Assembly: GCA_902729315.2 (NCBI GenBank)
Contig: LR746268.1
Coordinates: 6,307,501 to 6,371,500 of the forward strand
Length of the DNA stretch: 64,000 nucleotides
Direction of reading: 5' to 3'
Source of the DNA: Spirodela intermedia
Lineage: Eukaryota > Streptophyta > Magnoliopsida > Alismatales > Araceae
Position 1 is the first letter of the stretch. The number at the start of each line of letters is the position of its first letter. Below, one piece after another: positions 1-12,860 of this stretch. Below the pieces are notes generated by a model. That model ran no database searches. It had not been told where the DNA came from and saw only the letters and a list, made by a program, of their open reading frames with translations. A program made the position numbers and the translations under genes.

Positions 1-2090
1 ACCGCATCATGAGCGACGGCGAGGAAAGCTATCCAGCCAACTCTGCCTGGCCTTCGCCGGGCCAAAAGGCTAAATCCTAGCGAGACATTTGGCGTTGACT
101 AGTCTCTCGCCGAGCTGGTTATAGCCAATTCCCCTCACGGCGGCGAGACCATGTATCGTACGTAGCCCATCGGCGGCGAGACCCACGTAGTAGCTGACGA
201 GGAGAGACCGGGCGGCGAGAAACCCCATTGGTCGTGCATTATTTATTTCTATACGATTCAGAACGGGACATTTGTGAACCCAAGTGGATGAACTCGGTCT
301 CCTCCTAACTTTGAGTGCCACTGCTGGGCCCACGAAAAGGCCACTTGAGGTGGGCCGAGTTGACCTAAAGCTTTCCCCTTTAAGGCTTATTCGGCCCGAG
401 TGCAGCCGGTACTCGAGGGAAGGGATTAGAGTGGGAGTTGTTATCTCTCGCTCTCTCTCTCTCTCTAAAAGAACGAAGGAAAGCTGTAAGAACGACGTGA
501 CCACGTACAACCCAATGCCGACAGCTTTATCTTCTCAAATGCCGACGGTCTGTTTCCTCTCTCCTCTCTATTCTGATCAAAGTGGTTTTCTTACCGGCCC
601 TCCTAATCCATAGGTGAGCTAGCTATAGAGCAGTAGCCGACCTATGCAGGCCCGGTTAACTGAGCGAGAAAACCAGATAAGCGGCCCGGATTTAGCCTGG
701 CTCCATAAGGCCGAAGTTTTGAAGCTGTCTCAGAGTCCTGGGTCCAACAGCCCTACCACCGCTTTGGTCTACCGACGAACGCAGAAGAAAAGGGATAGAA
801 CGGACATGGCCGTCGTTCTTCAGTCCAAAGGAGATGAAGTTGAAGGCGTCAGGACATCAGTAGCCGACATTACATATATTATCGCGTTGAAGACGGCAAA
901 GTCGGCGTCCATTCGTCACGTTGTCCTTGAAGTCAACCCTCGTTTGAATCCGACGCCGAGAAGTTGGGTCAGTGGAAAGTCCACCGAGTCGCCACCGCCG
1001 TCTTCTTCCTCGTCGGAAAAAGAAGAACGACCACACTTGCCACATTTAGAACGGAGATTACACCAACAACACGTATCTTCGTCAACTGTTATGTGCTGGT
1101 TAGGAAGAGATTCTGAGAGACGACTCTTCTGACTAAAAACCTTCCGCGTGGGACTCCCAGGGAGCTCCTCCATGCGGTTTGGGTGGCCGTCATCGTTTCT
1201 GTCCACCACCAGTGAACTGCATTTATCATTACGGAAGGCCCCTCTGGCGCTCAGACACTCTCAGCGTGGGGGCAAAATCTCCACGGAGTCTTCCTGATGA
1301 GGATGATTAATGGATCTCGGCTGGCAATTCCCTGTACACAAGAGAGGCAATAGAGCTGTGGGCATCAGGCCCAAGGCGGCTTATGCCTTTCCGGAGGCTG
1401 TCCAAAGTCTAGGAGGAGGGCGAAGGCTATCGCCGGGGCAAGCCTCGTGGTAACCTGACTTCTTGTCGAGCACTACTAGAAAGGCCTGGTAGAGAGAAAA
1501 GAAGCTCAGTTGCTGAAGCATTGTCTGGCGGAAAATCTGCTCTTTTAGTCTACCCATTGGCCCATGCTGTGTATTGATTATTCTCATTAGGAGACCTCTT
1601 TTGACAGCCGTTACTTACGTCTCTTCTTATTCTTCCTCTTCATATCCCCCCCTGCCAATATTTTCAACGAAGATCGAGATGACATGCGCCTCAGTGGTGT
1701 TTGCAGGTAGGTGGATGCCTATGGTGGACAGGTAAGTGGCCTCTCCTGTTCCCAGAAAATAGCGAGAGAGAGAGAGAGTACCTATGTGAATGCTGCTGAT
1801 GGGCCTGAAGAGGGATTATAGATCGAGAATTAGCTTACGTCTTCTCTGGTCCTGCTGGTGGTGGCCACATCATTAAGACGCCTTTGGTGGTCTCATGATA
1901 TGACTGATCGTTCCTAGTTCATCTTCTTGCTCATAAGATCGCAGACGCGAATGGCCTACAGGCACGTTTATGACGTGGTTGTAGGCAAAGAAAAGAAATG
2001 GATATGTTTCTCGTCAAGTCAAGGAGAGAGAATAAACGATCAAATCAAAACCTCATCCGTTCCATCTATCTGTCACACGTCTCTTCTCCC

Positions 2091-2114
2091 CTCTCTCTCT
2101 CTCTCTCTCTCTCT
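2091..2114. repeat. (CT)12 microsatellite
   Basis: An uninterrupted CT dinucleotide run, one of five such tracts in the first 3.1 kb. Confidence 0.95.
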
Positions 2115-3022
2115 TTGCCCGAGACGTAGTATGGCATGCGGCTGTGGTCATTTCATCTCGGGTGGCACCTTCATTTACCTCATAGACTTTGGTTTGCACT
2201 GCGGAACAGCTTTATTCCTCGCACATCAGCAAGTTGCCGTCGACAGCCATTCGTCGAAACAGTCCACCCCACCTCCTCCTGCGGCATCTTCTGCCAATAA
2301 TCCCCTGGTGGATGGACGTCCTGCTTCTTCTTCTCTCACCCCACATTATCGACGCACCGTCCATCTAGAGAAGAGGGAGGTTAGGCCTGGTGCTACGTCC
2401 TCTCATCTGTTCCCGAACCGCGAATAGAGGATGCGGTGGACGGACGATGTGTTGGGAGATGGAGTATGGGATTAGGTCATCTGGGATTGAGTCAACTGGG
2501 ATTTCTTGACGGTGAATTTGGGACGCCGATCGGAGAGTGAGGTGACAGCATACCGCCGAACCACATCGAGTCGTACACGATATGAAGCACTCGCCAAGAG
2601 ACGTCCTTGAAAACTTCCAACGATTATCAAGCAATCAAAGAGAAGGAGAGAGAGAGAGAGTCTTATCTCGCTACTGGGCTCATCTCGCTCTCTCATATTT
2701 GGAAGCAGTCGGCATCTGCAGGGCGTTCTGTAGGGATGGAGCCACGAGCTTCGACTGGACCCGATTTCCCGGGAGGCACGCGAGTGAAAACAAGTCCCCC
2801 AACTTCGCCCAGACAAGTAACAATGGCCGTCGAGGACCTCGATGAGAAAGTACCGATGACCTTTGCTTCTTCCGTGGAAGAGGAATCATCTGGGGGGCAT
2901 AAGGTCCGTTTCTATGGGCTTCCGCCACTCCATGCAGCATAATCGAGAATCGGTTAAGTTCCAATACCGAACTCTCGCGAACTTCCCTTACCTAGACGAT
3001 CTTCGGATAGATTCGCGCAGAA

Positions 3023-3057
<35 letters not shown>

Positions 3058-3058
3058 G
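3023..3058. repeat. (CT)n microsatellite, interrupted
   Basis: CT repeats over 36 bases with a single TTC interruption. It lies about 260 bases beyond the SGS3 stop codon on the opposite strand, so it may fall in or near the SGS3 3' end. Confidence 0.95.
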
Positions 3059-3317
3059 ATCACCTTCCGCCACCACGACCATGAAGATAAAAGGAATGCG
3101 GCGTCAGGAGCGTAGCCAGTCCCTAGTAGATTACAAGACAAAGGTAGAACGGGCAACAAGCTGAATGAAAAATGACGCAACCAGGGCAGAATCATCTCTC
3201 TTTCGCCTGTTCTTTTAAACGATGAACCGACCAAAAACGATGCACGTCACCGCATTCGCTGTATTCAGTTCTTTAGGGAATTCTATCTGCCCCTCCTCGC
3301 ATGACGATGCCTGGCCT

Positions 3318-6300
3318 TCAATCGTCGCGGGCCGCCTCGAAGGCTCCGGGAGTGTACTTCTCCATCAGCTTTGTGAGGGCGTGGTCAAACTCCCTCTCCA
3401 GATTGATCTCTTCTTCCAGATGCCTTCGCCGCATCTCCGCCTTCCTATCTTCATGAGCCCGTTCGAGCTTCTCTCTCTCCGCAAGGAACTCTTGGACTTC
3501 CTTCTCCTGGCCATCGATGATATGAGCGATATCCACTCTCCTGAGATCGGAAATCCACCGCTCAGCAAGGGGAAAGCTCACAGATTCACCATGTCGTCAT
3601 CGTGAGAATCCCCAACAGAGAGAAGAAATTATTGGATAACGGGACCAGATGATCGCTACCCTTCAAGATCGGAAGAAAATATAGTACCCGGGGCCCTGCT
3701 CCTGCTTCGTCTCCGAATCCAGAAATGCTTGTCTGGCCTTGGAGCGCTCCTCCTGGAGCAGCTTCTCGAAAATTCTTTCCTTCTCCTCAATGGTCTTGTG
3801 GACCTTATCCATTTGCTCCTTAAAGAAGCGATCTTGTTGATCCATCTACACGCCATAATTCGCACACCCATGAGAAAAAAACATTAAATGGAAGGCCCAT
3901 ATATTTTTAATTAAGTTCAGCCAAAAGGAAATTCTGGAGTATCATAGTCAGTGAAGTAGTAACGGCTGATTAGCAAAACGCTGAAGCATTAGAGGCTCAA
4001 CAGATATTGCTTCGAACAGATGGCGTCACAGTTATATAAATTAAAAACATTTTTTTTTGTCGCCCATACCTTCATTTAGGGTAGCTAAGGGACCAGTTAA
4101 TTACGAAAAATAAATGAATGCGAAAAATGATCGGTTCTCTGCTTCACGGCAGTACCTCTGCCTTGTTTTCTTCGTGCTGCTCTTTGGATCGAAGCCTCAC
4201 GATCTTGTTTTCTTCATTCGTCTGGCGCAGTTTCTGACTGAACAGTCCCACAGACTCTTCAAGGGTCTTCGACCGCTGCTGCTGCTTTTCAACCTTGTTT
4301 TTATACCAGACTAATTGCTGATTATCTTCGCTCATCTGCTTCATCGGCCCCACGACCATCTCTTGGTATGATCTCATCTCAAACTTCTGTCGGGATTTAC
4401 CTAACAGAGTCCCATTACAACTAAATAAAAGGCCAAGAAATAGGAAAAAGAGCGGCAAGGATTGTGATGCTAGCATGGGCTACAAAGATGTTATAACCTC
4501 GTGGAGGAAACCAACATAGACAAGTTTACGTATATAAAGTAAAAATAATACCTTGAGAGTGCTGGTTGAAGCAATCCATGTCTTCCTTAGAAGCCAAAAA
4601 ACCATAGAGCTGGCGTTGTCCTCCCGGGTAGAACAGCCTTCTACGGCGCTCCCAGGCTTCCCTGTCGGTTCCTTCGTCTACAAAGTGCTTGTGCAGACGT
4701 TCAGCTTCCACATAGCCCATGGCCGATGCCTCGAATATCAAGATACTCATCCCGCGGTGGCCCTGGGGGCCATATGAATGTCGAGCCTTCACAGCTTCAT
4801 ATGCTCGGAAATAATCGAGAAGTTCCTGATTACCCATCCCGATCCACTGCACATCATGGCCAGAACAAAGAATACCAACTCAAACACAAAGACATCCGCG
4901 GGGATGGTCCTAAAAACAAAGTGAGCCATGAGGAAATAGTGAAGCTGGCTAGAACATGCCTGTGTTATCAACCCAGGAAGCGAGAGAGAGAGAGGCTGAT
5001 CATGTAGGAAGAAAAAAGGATATTTCTACAGTTCCAAACAGAAAATTTAGAAGTATTGTAATAAGCCTACTAGACAGACTTACTAGTGATGCCGTTCCAA
5101 TGCAACATTATTAATAGCCTTCAGAACTCCCACAGACCCCGATACAGAGTGAGATTGGAGGATGAAAGAGACATGCACAGTCTAAGTTAATTTTCTAACA
5201 ACATGAACCACCTGACGACTACCAACCCCAATCTAGTCTAGGCCAAAGAAAATCTAGTGACATTCAAGAGAAAAACATTACATATAATGTGTAAATAGAT
5301 CCTTCAATCTGACCAATTTCGAACGTGATATTGCAGATTTCATCATATTAAAATAGAAACTTCGTTGGTTCCAGTTTTTTTTTATGATTAGCCAAATAAT
5401 AGATTAGCTATAGACAGCCCGAACTTTGTTGTCTACTTCTTTCTTGCAACTTCACAATCATACAGGCACATAGGTTCAAGAAACAATTATGGTCACAGTG
5501 AACGCACTTATAAAATACTCCACAAATATTCAAATCATTATCGAGATCTTCCACCAACAATGGATCGAAAAAAATAGAGTAAACGTAATAAACTAAGCAC
5601 GATCATTACTGTACTATCATAAGTCACCAAGTCGTAATTTTTTTTTCTTATCGCTCGGCATAGGAAATAAATGATTCTCATGGTGCTGTCGAGTCAAAAT
5701 CCAAAAAATTAATATTAAAATAGAAATAATTCTCCATAAATCATTAAGGACTATTAGAAACACTTCAACAAACAAAAAAAAAAGGGGGCAACTGGATGCA
5801 TGTTGCAGTCGAACAGGATTTCCGGCAACTACATTAAGAAATAATGCAGCCCCACCACAGTGATGACTTGCGGTTTCGTTAAAAACGAATGAAAGCTCAG
5901 ATAAACTATTCGTAATCTCTAGACAGCCACAGGGATCATAATATTGCTCTTGAGGTGTAATGCAAAACAAACTACCTTATCGTGGTCATCCTTCTCAAGT
6001 ATGGTGTTCATGACGACAACCATAGGAGGCCAAACTATCTCGTGGTCAGCTGTAGTCTGACTCAAACCCTTCCATTTGCCAAATACTTCACCAATTGGTA
6101 CAGCACTAGTGCCTTTCCTTTGCAGTTCTTCCTCCAGCAGCTCAGCAAGCTCTCGGTGAAGCTTCACTCTTTTAGACCCCTTCGTCTTGGCATGTGTTAT
6201 GAGGGGTTGGAGACCTCTGTACCAGTCAATAGCACCAGGGCCATGTTGACAGGCTGGGCAATGCCATTGTCTAGTCGGTTCATTTATTTGTTCAAGCGTA

Positions 6301-7007
6301 AGGGCGTCCAATGCTTCAAAGAATGCCTTAAACCACTTGTTTTTCTTTCTGTTCTCGTGGCTTTTCTGGCTCAAATCAGAATCATACCCGTCACTAAGAT
6401 CATCATCAGAGTCAACAAAGTCGTCATCATCACTAGCACCATCAGGTTCTACAGATACTCCATCACAGCCAGAATTATACCCTTCATTTAGTCCCCCCGG
6501 GGAAGCCTTGGCTTGGGAACATGCACCACTTCTAGTGGCCCACTGCCAACCATGCTGAAGGGGTGGAGGAATGTCAGCAGGAGGTGGTGCCATGTATGGA
6601 GATTCCCGACCATTACTAAGTGAGTGAGGCTTCCAGTTTCCTCGCCCCGCTGGGTTTCTAGTTTCAACAGCATGTGCCCAACTTTTTCCAACAGGCTTTC
6701 CTGTCCCAAGATTAGAAGTCATGCCCGTCTTTGGAGCTGCTTCTGAAGGAACCCATGCTTTAGAAACATGAGATGATAAAGCCCGCTCTCTGGCGGCATT
6801 ACCACCACGATTCTTGGACCTCTTTGCACACTCCCATTCACCGTCCTGTGCATTGTCTGCGTTCATAGATGCCATGCCATGGCACAGCTGGTCGATTCTT
6901 GAATCGTTCTCTGCTGACCTGGAGCCTTCGAGTCCCTTTCCCTTTGGTTGTGAAAAGCCCCCACCAGCCCCATACGGGGTCTTGCTTCCTCCTTTTTTTG
7001 AACTCAT
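3318..7007 (-). CDS. SGS3: SGS3, suppressor of gene silencing 3 (zf-XS/XS/coiled-coil)
   Basis: SGS3 is known to bind and stabilise RNA templates and to act with RDR6 in cytoplasmic siRNA bodies, making dsRNA for trans-acting siRNA and antiviral silencing. I model five coding exons on the minus strand: 7007-5976, 4846-4552, 4400-4156, 3845-3688 and 3576-3318. All have GT donors and AG acceptors and phases agree, giving 662 aa, close to the usual 590-640. Visible features are a low-complexity Gly/Ser-rich N terminus, an acidic DDDD/SDDD patch, a zf-XS zinc finger starting WHCPAC near residue 248, an XS domain across the exon 1/2 junction (GMGNQELLDYF, YGPQGHRGMS, LYGFLASKEDM) and a long C-terminal coiled coil with the SYQEMVV motif. 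The last acceptor (before 3576) is the least certain, since another AG 30-50 bases further in would also keep frame. A strong acceptor at 7034-7033 just upstream of the ATG implies a spliced 5' leader. Confidence 0.95.
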
Positions 7008-9254
7008 TTTGAAATTTCAGACAGGAACCTAAACAATCACGGGGTATATAAGACCAGCAAAATATCATGATAAAATTATTCTCTCATAATATTATAAGAG
7101 AAAAGCGATGGGAAGAAAACATTGGTATCTCATCCTAGCATATAAAGACCTTGCAATAATATAGATACAGCAAGTGAGGGGGTGAGAGATTCCTAGTCAT
7201 AAATTCCCTCTCTACGGAGGATACCCAGATATGCATTTATCCACTTGTTCAAAATGATGGTCTGATTTCCTCTTTACAAAATGCTGGCAGATGCAGTGGA
7301 ACATGTCATAAATCTAAATGTACGTCATTGATCAGAAAGAATAGGAATGCATATAGTAAGTAGAGATTGCTGTTCTCGAATTATGGTCAGTAACACATCC
7401 TGCAACTGAGAACATTACATGGGCAATAGGTAGGTGCTTAGAGGTGAAGAAAAGAGAGTGTACACCAGATAGGAATGCACATGAATTCTGACACATACAT
7501 AAACAAACCAGATGGCCAAAAAGGCTGGCATTATTGTTCTTAAGGGTGATCGGACCATGAATCATTCATAAAAAAAAAGTGAGCAGGGATATATACAGAT
7601 AAACAGAATCAGCTTACAGAAAAAAGAAAACCTCCCCCCCCCCCCAAACGTCATATCTTATAACCACAGGATGCGACAACTTGCCGAGAATACTCAGCCA
7701 GATATGCCATAGGCCATGGAAGGGAACAGCAGAGGACTGCTGCCTCTCCATACAAACTGCATGAAGTGCTTATACTCTCTAAGTGATAGGCTTCTTGATC
7801 ACAGGCAGGAAGTGAAATTCTCCTTAAAAACGCCCTAATTAAAGGAGATGGGACCCCAAAATCTGATGTGTCACCTAGTGCATCATTCCACCGTCGTTAT
7901 TAGAGAGATGGGCAGGCCTCTCCTTGTCTGGAAGCATGGAAAAGTCCATTTTATGCCTGAATGCTGGCAACAAGGTGAAAAACTTAGATGGATCTATCTT
8001 CCTCATTTTCTTTAGGAATGGTTGCAGCTGAATTGACAATAAAATGAAAATAAAGATATGTAACTAGGATGATGCATATGCAGACACACGTTCAGAAAAC
8101 CAGGAAACACTTTTTTGACATGGCATGCTCCATTGAAGATCAAAGGAAGGTTCACTGAAAGAGGTGCAAAAGCTATTTACAACAGAAATACATTGCATAG
8201 CCCAAGCCATTTGGTTCCAACATAACAAATACATCTCATCATCCTGATATGTTCCGTTTATAATATAGGCCATGATCAACTCCATTTTTTGAAGAGGAGA
8301 TGTAGCCAGGATCAAGATTATGATACAAACTTACTGCTTGTTTCGAATTTATAATGGTTCCCTCTGATCTTTGCATTGTAATGGCATTTCTATTGTCAAT
8401 ACAATCGGCCAACATCAAAAGGTAAGGAATTGTCGTTCATTACGCAACATATCATGATATGCAAGTACCAACCTACGAAGTAATATGATAAGTAGATTTT
8501 CCTCATCATTGAATAAACAGACCAAACCAATAAAATTCTGACATTAATTTTTACGAAAGAAAGAATCCAGAACAATCTTGAGAACACAACTCAATTAAGT
8601 CCCGATAGATCACATGTAAAATTTAACTTTTCTTTCCCCGTCCCCAATCATCTTAATTTCCCGATACTTGGATTATTTGTTTTGAATGTAATCTGAAAAA
8701 TGATAAACCCGCCGTCAGAAAATGATACAGAGGCGCAAGTAAGGCTAATGAGAGTGAGACCATTTGAGATTACTTATTACAGTGGGATAAGTATGAACAA
8801 GTTCCACAAGGAACAGTGATAATAACCACAACGACATTATGACCGTCGTAGACCCCAGAAGCCAAAAAAAGAAATGTGTGCTTGACGGGGACGCCAGAAA
8901 TAGATATGAAATCAGATCATAAAATCTGGTCCCAGTTGACAATACCCATGTAAATAAATAAAAAAATAGAGACGTCAGGAAACCCGAAAGAACAATGTAA
9001 GGTGTAAATACCCAAATGCCGGCAAATAATCTTATTTATACGTAAAGTAGCCTCACCGAAAGAAGAAAATTCAAGAATCACGCAGGTAAAAGCACAACAG
9101 CAAGGCGCACACACGCACAGAGGAAACGATGTCAAGGAAAAACTTGCCCTCAAAGAAGAAAACGCGAGAATAGCAGAAAAAGAACTATCAGAACTTGCAT
9201 GCACATAAAAGTTGTAAAAAGAGAGGGAGGTAGGAGAGCAGAGTCCATACTACC
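7008..9254 (-). other. Probable 5'-leader intron or upstream region of SGS3
   Basis: A good acceptor (TTGTTTAG) lies 26 bases before the SGS3 ATG. The nearest GC-richer leader-like exon with a GT donor ends at 9254. If they are joined, this stretch is a 2.2 kb leader intron, and the small candidate gene at 7875-8415 lies inside it. It contains a C13 homopolymer at about 7633-7645. The alternative is that SGS3 has its own nearer promoter and the 9.3-9.5 kb leader belongs to the small candidate. RNA evidence would decide. Confidence 0.35.
7875..8415 (-). CDS. Small two-exon candidate protein of unknown function, 77 aa
   Basis: I do not recognise this protein. Two minus-strand exons are visible. 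One runs 8415-8335, starting ATG TTG GCC and ending in a strong GTAAGT donor. The other runs 8027-7875, preceded by a CAATTCAG acceptor and ending in TAG. Both are phase 0 and join to a 77-residue basic, hydrophobic-patch protein. The second exon has protein-like composition (KKMRKIDPSKFFTLLPAF, then a DKERPAHL stretch) unlike the stop-rich sequence around it. The frame is open for a further seven codons upstream of the ATG, back to a TGA near 8437. It could be the end of a longer gene whose upstream exons I cannot find, a true small gene, or a chance frame. It shares the orientation of SGS3. Confidence 0.4.
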
Positions 9255-9560
9255 GCGGCAGAACCACGCTGACAAAGAAAAAAGAATCCGCTGGCGCTCC
9301 TGCCGTCCCCCTACGCCGTTATCTCCAGAAAAGAGGCTCCACAAAGACCTTCTTGAACGACCCGGAGAGAGTCGGAACCAGAGGAGATTTCGCGCCCAGC
9401 CCCCAGAGGTTCGTGAAAAAGTTCAGTGAGAGAGAGGAGCAGCAATGAGGAAAGGAGACATTTAATAAAGCACGAAAAACCTAGAGCTAGTAGGCTTCTT
9501 GCTCTTCTCGTAACGCATTCACCTCGATCTCCGGTCATCTCACGCAATGAACCACATTTC
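9255..9560 (-). promoter_or_regulatory. Putative transcription start and leader exon
   Basis: On the minus strand this stretch becomes pyrimidine-rich and moderately GC-rich, with CT tracts typical of plant leaders. An AT-rich TTTATTAAAT element sits near 9460-9470, and a GTAGTA donor follows position 9254. It could be the non-coding first exon of SGS3 or of the small candidate. This is inference from composition and splice signals only. Confidence 0.3.
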
Positions 9561-10270
9561 AGGGATCAAATTACAAGATAGATTTTTTTTTCACAAAAAA
9601 CTTGAAAAAAATGATAAAACATTTGTTAAACGACGCACTTCCGTCCAATTATGTGTTTTTAATCGAATATAGAAATTATAATGCTAATAACAGAAAAAAA
9701 ATAAAATTGAACATCGACGACTAAGATCTTAAGACCACAAAAACTTACAGTGGTAGATGGGAACACCTAGATCAAATTCTTCAGAACACAAGGGGGCCAC
9801 AAGAAGAACAGGGGAGTTGAAGGTATTGACCTTTATGTATGGTTTCATTCACAAGCATAGGGAAAATACACAATAAATGAGCCTCATCAACGGCTCCATT
9901 GAGAAAATGCATTCCAATTACGAAAGTAGATTCGTGTATCACCAGAAATGATGGGAATGGGAGAGAATCCCCTAAACTTTATGAACTTTTGACAATTGCC
10001 TAAATAAGACAATCTTGTTTCAATCCGTGCCTCATCTTTAATTCTTGTTCTTAGTGACATTGGAGTAAATGTCATGTGCCTGCCAAATCCACTCCAAACA
10101 TGAACATCTCTTCACACAGGCCTGGGTCAAGACGAAAATCTTACCTCCAATCAACGCAATCCAAAGCCAAAGAATCCAGACTATTAATGATGATGCAAAG
10201 TTAGAAGATGAAGATGGAAGAAAAGATAGCCCTGATGACTTAAGGGTTCGGTGTGGGTGTGGAAGATAAT
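9561..10270. other. Intergenic, no gene seen
   Basis: A mixed AT-rich sequence with no conserved frame. It is transitional between the SGS3 upstream region and the retrotransposon-derived block. Confidence 0.4.
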
Positions 10271-10436
10271 ATTGGGTTAGACCTACCATGATATGCTTAA
10301 GTGAGCTAGTCTACTTCAGCATCTCTTCCCCTATACATGTTCACGATTTTTTTCTCAAGTTTATAATATTTTTAATTCAAATGAGAAATTTTAGTGAAGA
10401 TATGACTGAAATAAAAATTCTTAATTTAAATCTTAT

Positions 10437-10617
10437 ATTTACCAAAATTAAAAAAACTAAATATTTATCTATTTATTATCAAAATGAATTAATGAGCTTT
10501 TTATTAGCACATAAAGAGTAGATGAAAAGGTTGATATAAACTTTTGTAGAGCATGTATTCGAAGCTAAGGTTGAGATTTGAAAAGTAAAAAATATGAATA
10601 AAGGTACTTACAACTAA
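10437..10617 (+). repeat. LTR-like repeat copy A
   Basis: It matches 12678-12860 at clearly similar sequence through landmarks such as AATATTTATCTATT, CTAAGGTTGAGATTT and the following ACTTACA. The copies have diverged by many substitutions and small indels, which suggests an old insertion. Confidence 0.6.
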
Positions 10618-10739
10618 AGTCATGATAATAGAGGCTTGATCATATTTTAATAGAGATTTGACACCGTTCAACCCTTTGAAGTTTGATCATGTGTTAAGCC
10701 TGTGATGTGCTTTATGCTAGGAGTAAGAGGGCATGATTG

Positions 10740-10845
10740 TCACATGAGGTTTAAATAAAGGTGTTCTTGTAAATATCTAAGAAGGAAGAAAGTGAGTTAT
10801 TAGGGTTGGATTATGAGAAGAATGGAGGAGTAGATTTTGGTAGGC
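10740..10845 (+). repeat. Second LTR-like repeat (copy 1; copy 2 at 12380-12480)
   Basis: Both copies carry a TTGTAAAT block followed by an almost identical stretch reading TTATTAGGGTTGGATTAT. Copy 1 lies after repeat A, but copy 2 lies before repeat B. One simple pair of LTRs cannot explain that order. Confidence 0.55.
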
Positions 10846-12677
10846 AACTACTTGTGAAGGAGATAAGCAACCAAGGTCATTATATATTGGGATTAGGGTT
10901 TTTGTCAAGGTCCAATCCTTGTAGTTTCTTTATGCTTTTTTGTTAATGGTTTCCATCAATTTGTATTAGAGTTAGTTCAATGGTATCTAAAATCAATGAT
11001 GTAAGGATGAAAATACTAGAGAATAAAACTAAAGAGATGAGAGAAGATTTGTGATTACTAATGGAGATTGAGAGTTATATATAGCAGCTGATGGGGATGG
11101 AGAAGAGCTTAGAAGCCTTGACACAAGAAATGATGCAAATAATTTAGATAATGGAGGGACTGCAAAGCCCAACCCAACTAATAGAAATAACCAGAACTAA
11201 GGGAAAGAAATCCATTGATGAAACATACACAATGGTGCAAGGGAATATTTGGGATTAAGAAAAATAATAATAGAGGTGAGAGAAAAAAATAAAGATGCTA
11301 TTTGAAGTTTGCTTCATATTCTCTTGGAAGCAAGCTTTGCAATGGATGGAGTACTAACTAAGGTAGTCTATTATTATTTATTGTATTCTTTTGAAAGGAT
11401 TACTAATCTCAAATTCTTAGGAGATAGGAGACATATACACTAGTAATGAAGATATTGGATCTGGTATTTATGTTAACATTTAAAGCTCAAAATGGCTTCC
11501 ATATTCTTCAAAATTATCTTCTAAAACATCTCTCGATTTTGTTAAATGAGGCTGATGGGTATATGAAACTTCAAAGGAGTAAAGATACTGAAGAAATAAG
11601 AAATATCTTTGTTGTGATAATCTTAGGATCATTTGTCATTTTACCTTAGTGAAGTGATGTTGTATGAGAAAAAACTATGACAAAGAGTTGAGAGGAAATA
11701 CCTACTTTCTCATTTATACTAAAGAGTTTAATAATAGTTAAAAGATATTTCTCTAATAGATACAAATTAATCTACTCCAACATCTACTAAAGGTTGCTAC
11801 TAAAAGTTAAAGGCATCCAGTCATTATCATTTTAAGCATAGCATAAAGATTGTCTTGGGCTGTATCTTCGAAAACCTCCAAATCTTAATAATCCCTTGGA
11901 GACATTTTCAAATCAATTAATCACATAAATATACATAAAGTAATAACATATGAATTTGAAGTGTCATCTGATCATGAGGCAATTGGGATAGATCAGTTTC
12001 AACATTGATTGATTTAGTCTAGTGCTTCATCACAAATAATACCAAAGAGTAAGTACAAAATCATTATGCATAAATCATCTGGAAGCTTTTGATCTTTAAA
12101 AAGAGACTATTTAAAAAAAATCATAAGGTAAACATTTAATTGATGTCAATGTGCTTAAAGTACCGAAACACATATAAAAGAGAAGCTTGATTAAGTGAAG
12201 ACATTCACAAAATTCAATGCATATATGAAAAGAACCAAAGGAAACTATTGATATTTGAACCCTCATAGAATTCTAAAGTAGTAATCCAACAACACTTTCC
12301 TAATTTCAACATTGAGGACAAGGTAGATATCATGGAAGAATTAATGTTATGCTCCTTATAGGCTTAGAGAGAGTGAGGGTCATGTGAGAACTAATTGAGG
12401 GTATTTTTGTAAATTTTTAGGATGAGAGAAATAGGGTTATTAGGGTTGGATTATAGGAGAAATGAGAGAAGATGAGATTTTTGTTTGAAAATGAACCAAA
12501 TAAAATCTATATAGTGAAAATCATTGAAGGTGTGTAGAGGAGAGAGGTGGTCCTCTAAAAATGTTATCACATATTGAGATTATGACTTATATCAAAGTCC
12601 ATTCCCCTTTGTTTTTAGTTTCTTGTTCAAACTTTATTACTTTATACTTTTCTATTTCTGATTTTCACAATAATTTT

Positions 12678-12860
12678 GTTATTATAATTAAAATATATAA
12701 ATATTTATCTATTAACTATCAAAATAAGTTAATAGGCTCTTTACTAACACATGAAGAATAGATGAAAAAGATTTACATAATAGTCAATTGAACAAATATT
12801 TTAAGCTAAGGTTGAGATTTCAAAAGTAGAGAAGTATAGTAAAATACTTACATTCAACAT
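12678..12860 (+). repeat. LTR-like repeat copy B
   Basis: The partner of 10437-10617. Both copies contain the AATATTTATCTATT and CTAAGGTTGAGATTT blocks at the same spacing. Confidence 0.6.

Larger units (their letters stand above)
1..3317. other. Intergenic region upstream of window start to SGS3 3' end; no supported gene
   Basis: I see no conserved coding sequence here. Open frames exist on both strands, but they have low-complexity composition and no recognisable domain, and none extends through plausible exons. The stretch holds several CT/GA dinucleotide tracts (near 451-466, 1764-1779, 2091-2114, 2646-2660 and 3023-3058) and a group of five (A/G)CCGAC hexamers between 517 and 868. It may contain a promoter or leader of a gene lying before the window. 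The last few hundred bases should include the SGS3 3' UTR. Confidence 0.5.

Noticed and set aside
1927-2427. 166-codon plus-strand open frame as a gene
   Set aside because: It passes through a (CT)12 tract and is largely low-complexity Ser/Pro. I see no domain.
9041-9208. Plus-strand coiled-coil-like peptide near the SGS3 leader
   Set aside because: The Lys/Glu-rich translation is what a purine-rich strand gives by chance, and it is antisense to a pyrimidine-rich leader or intron.
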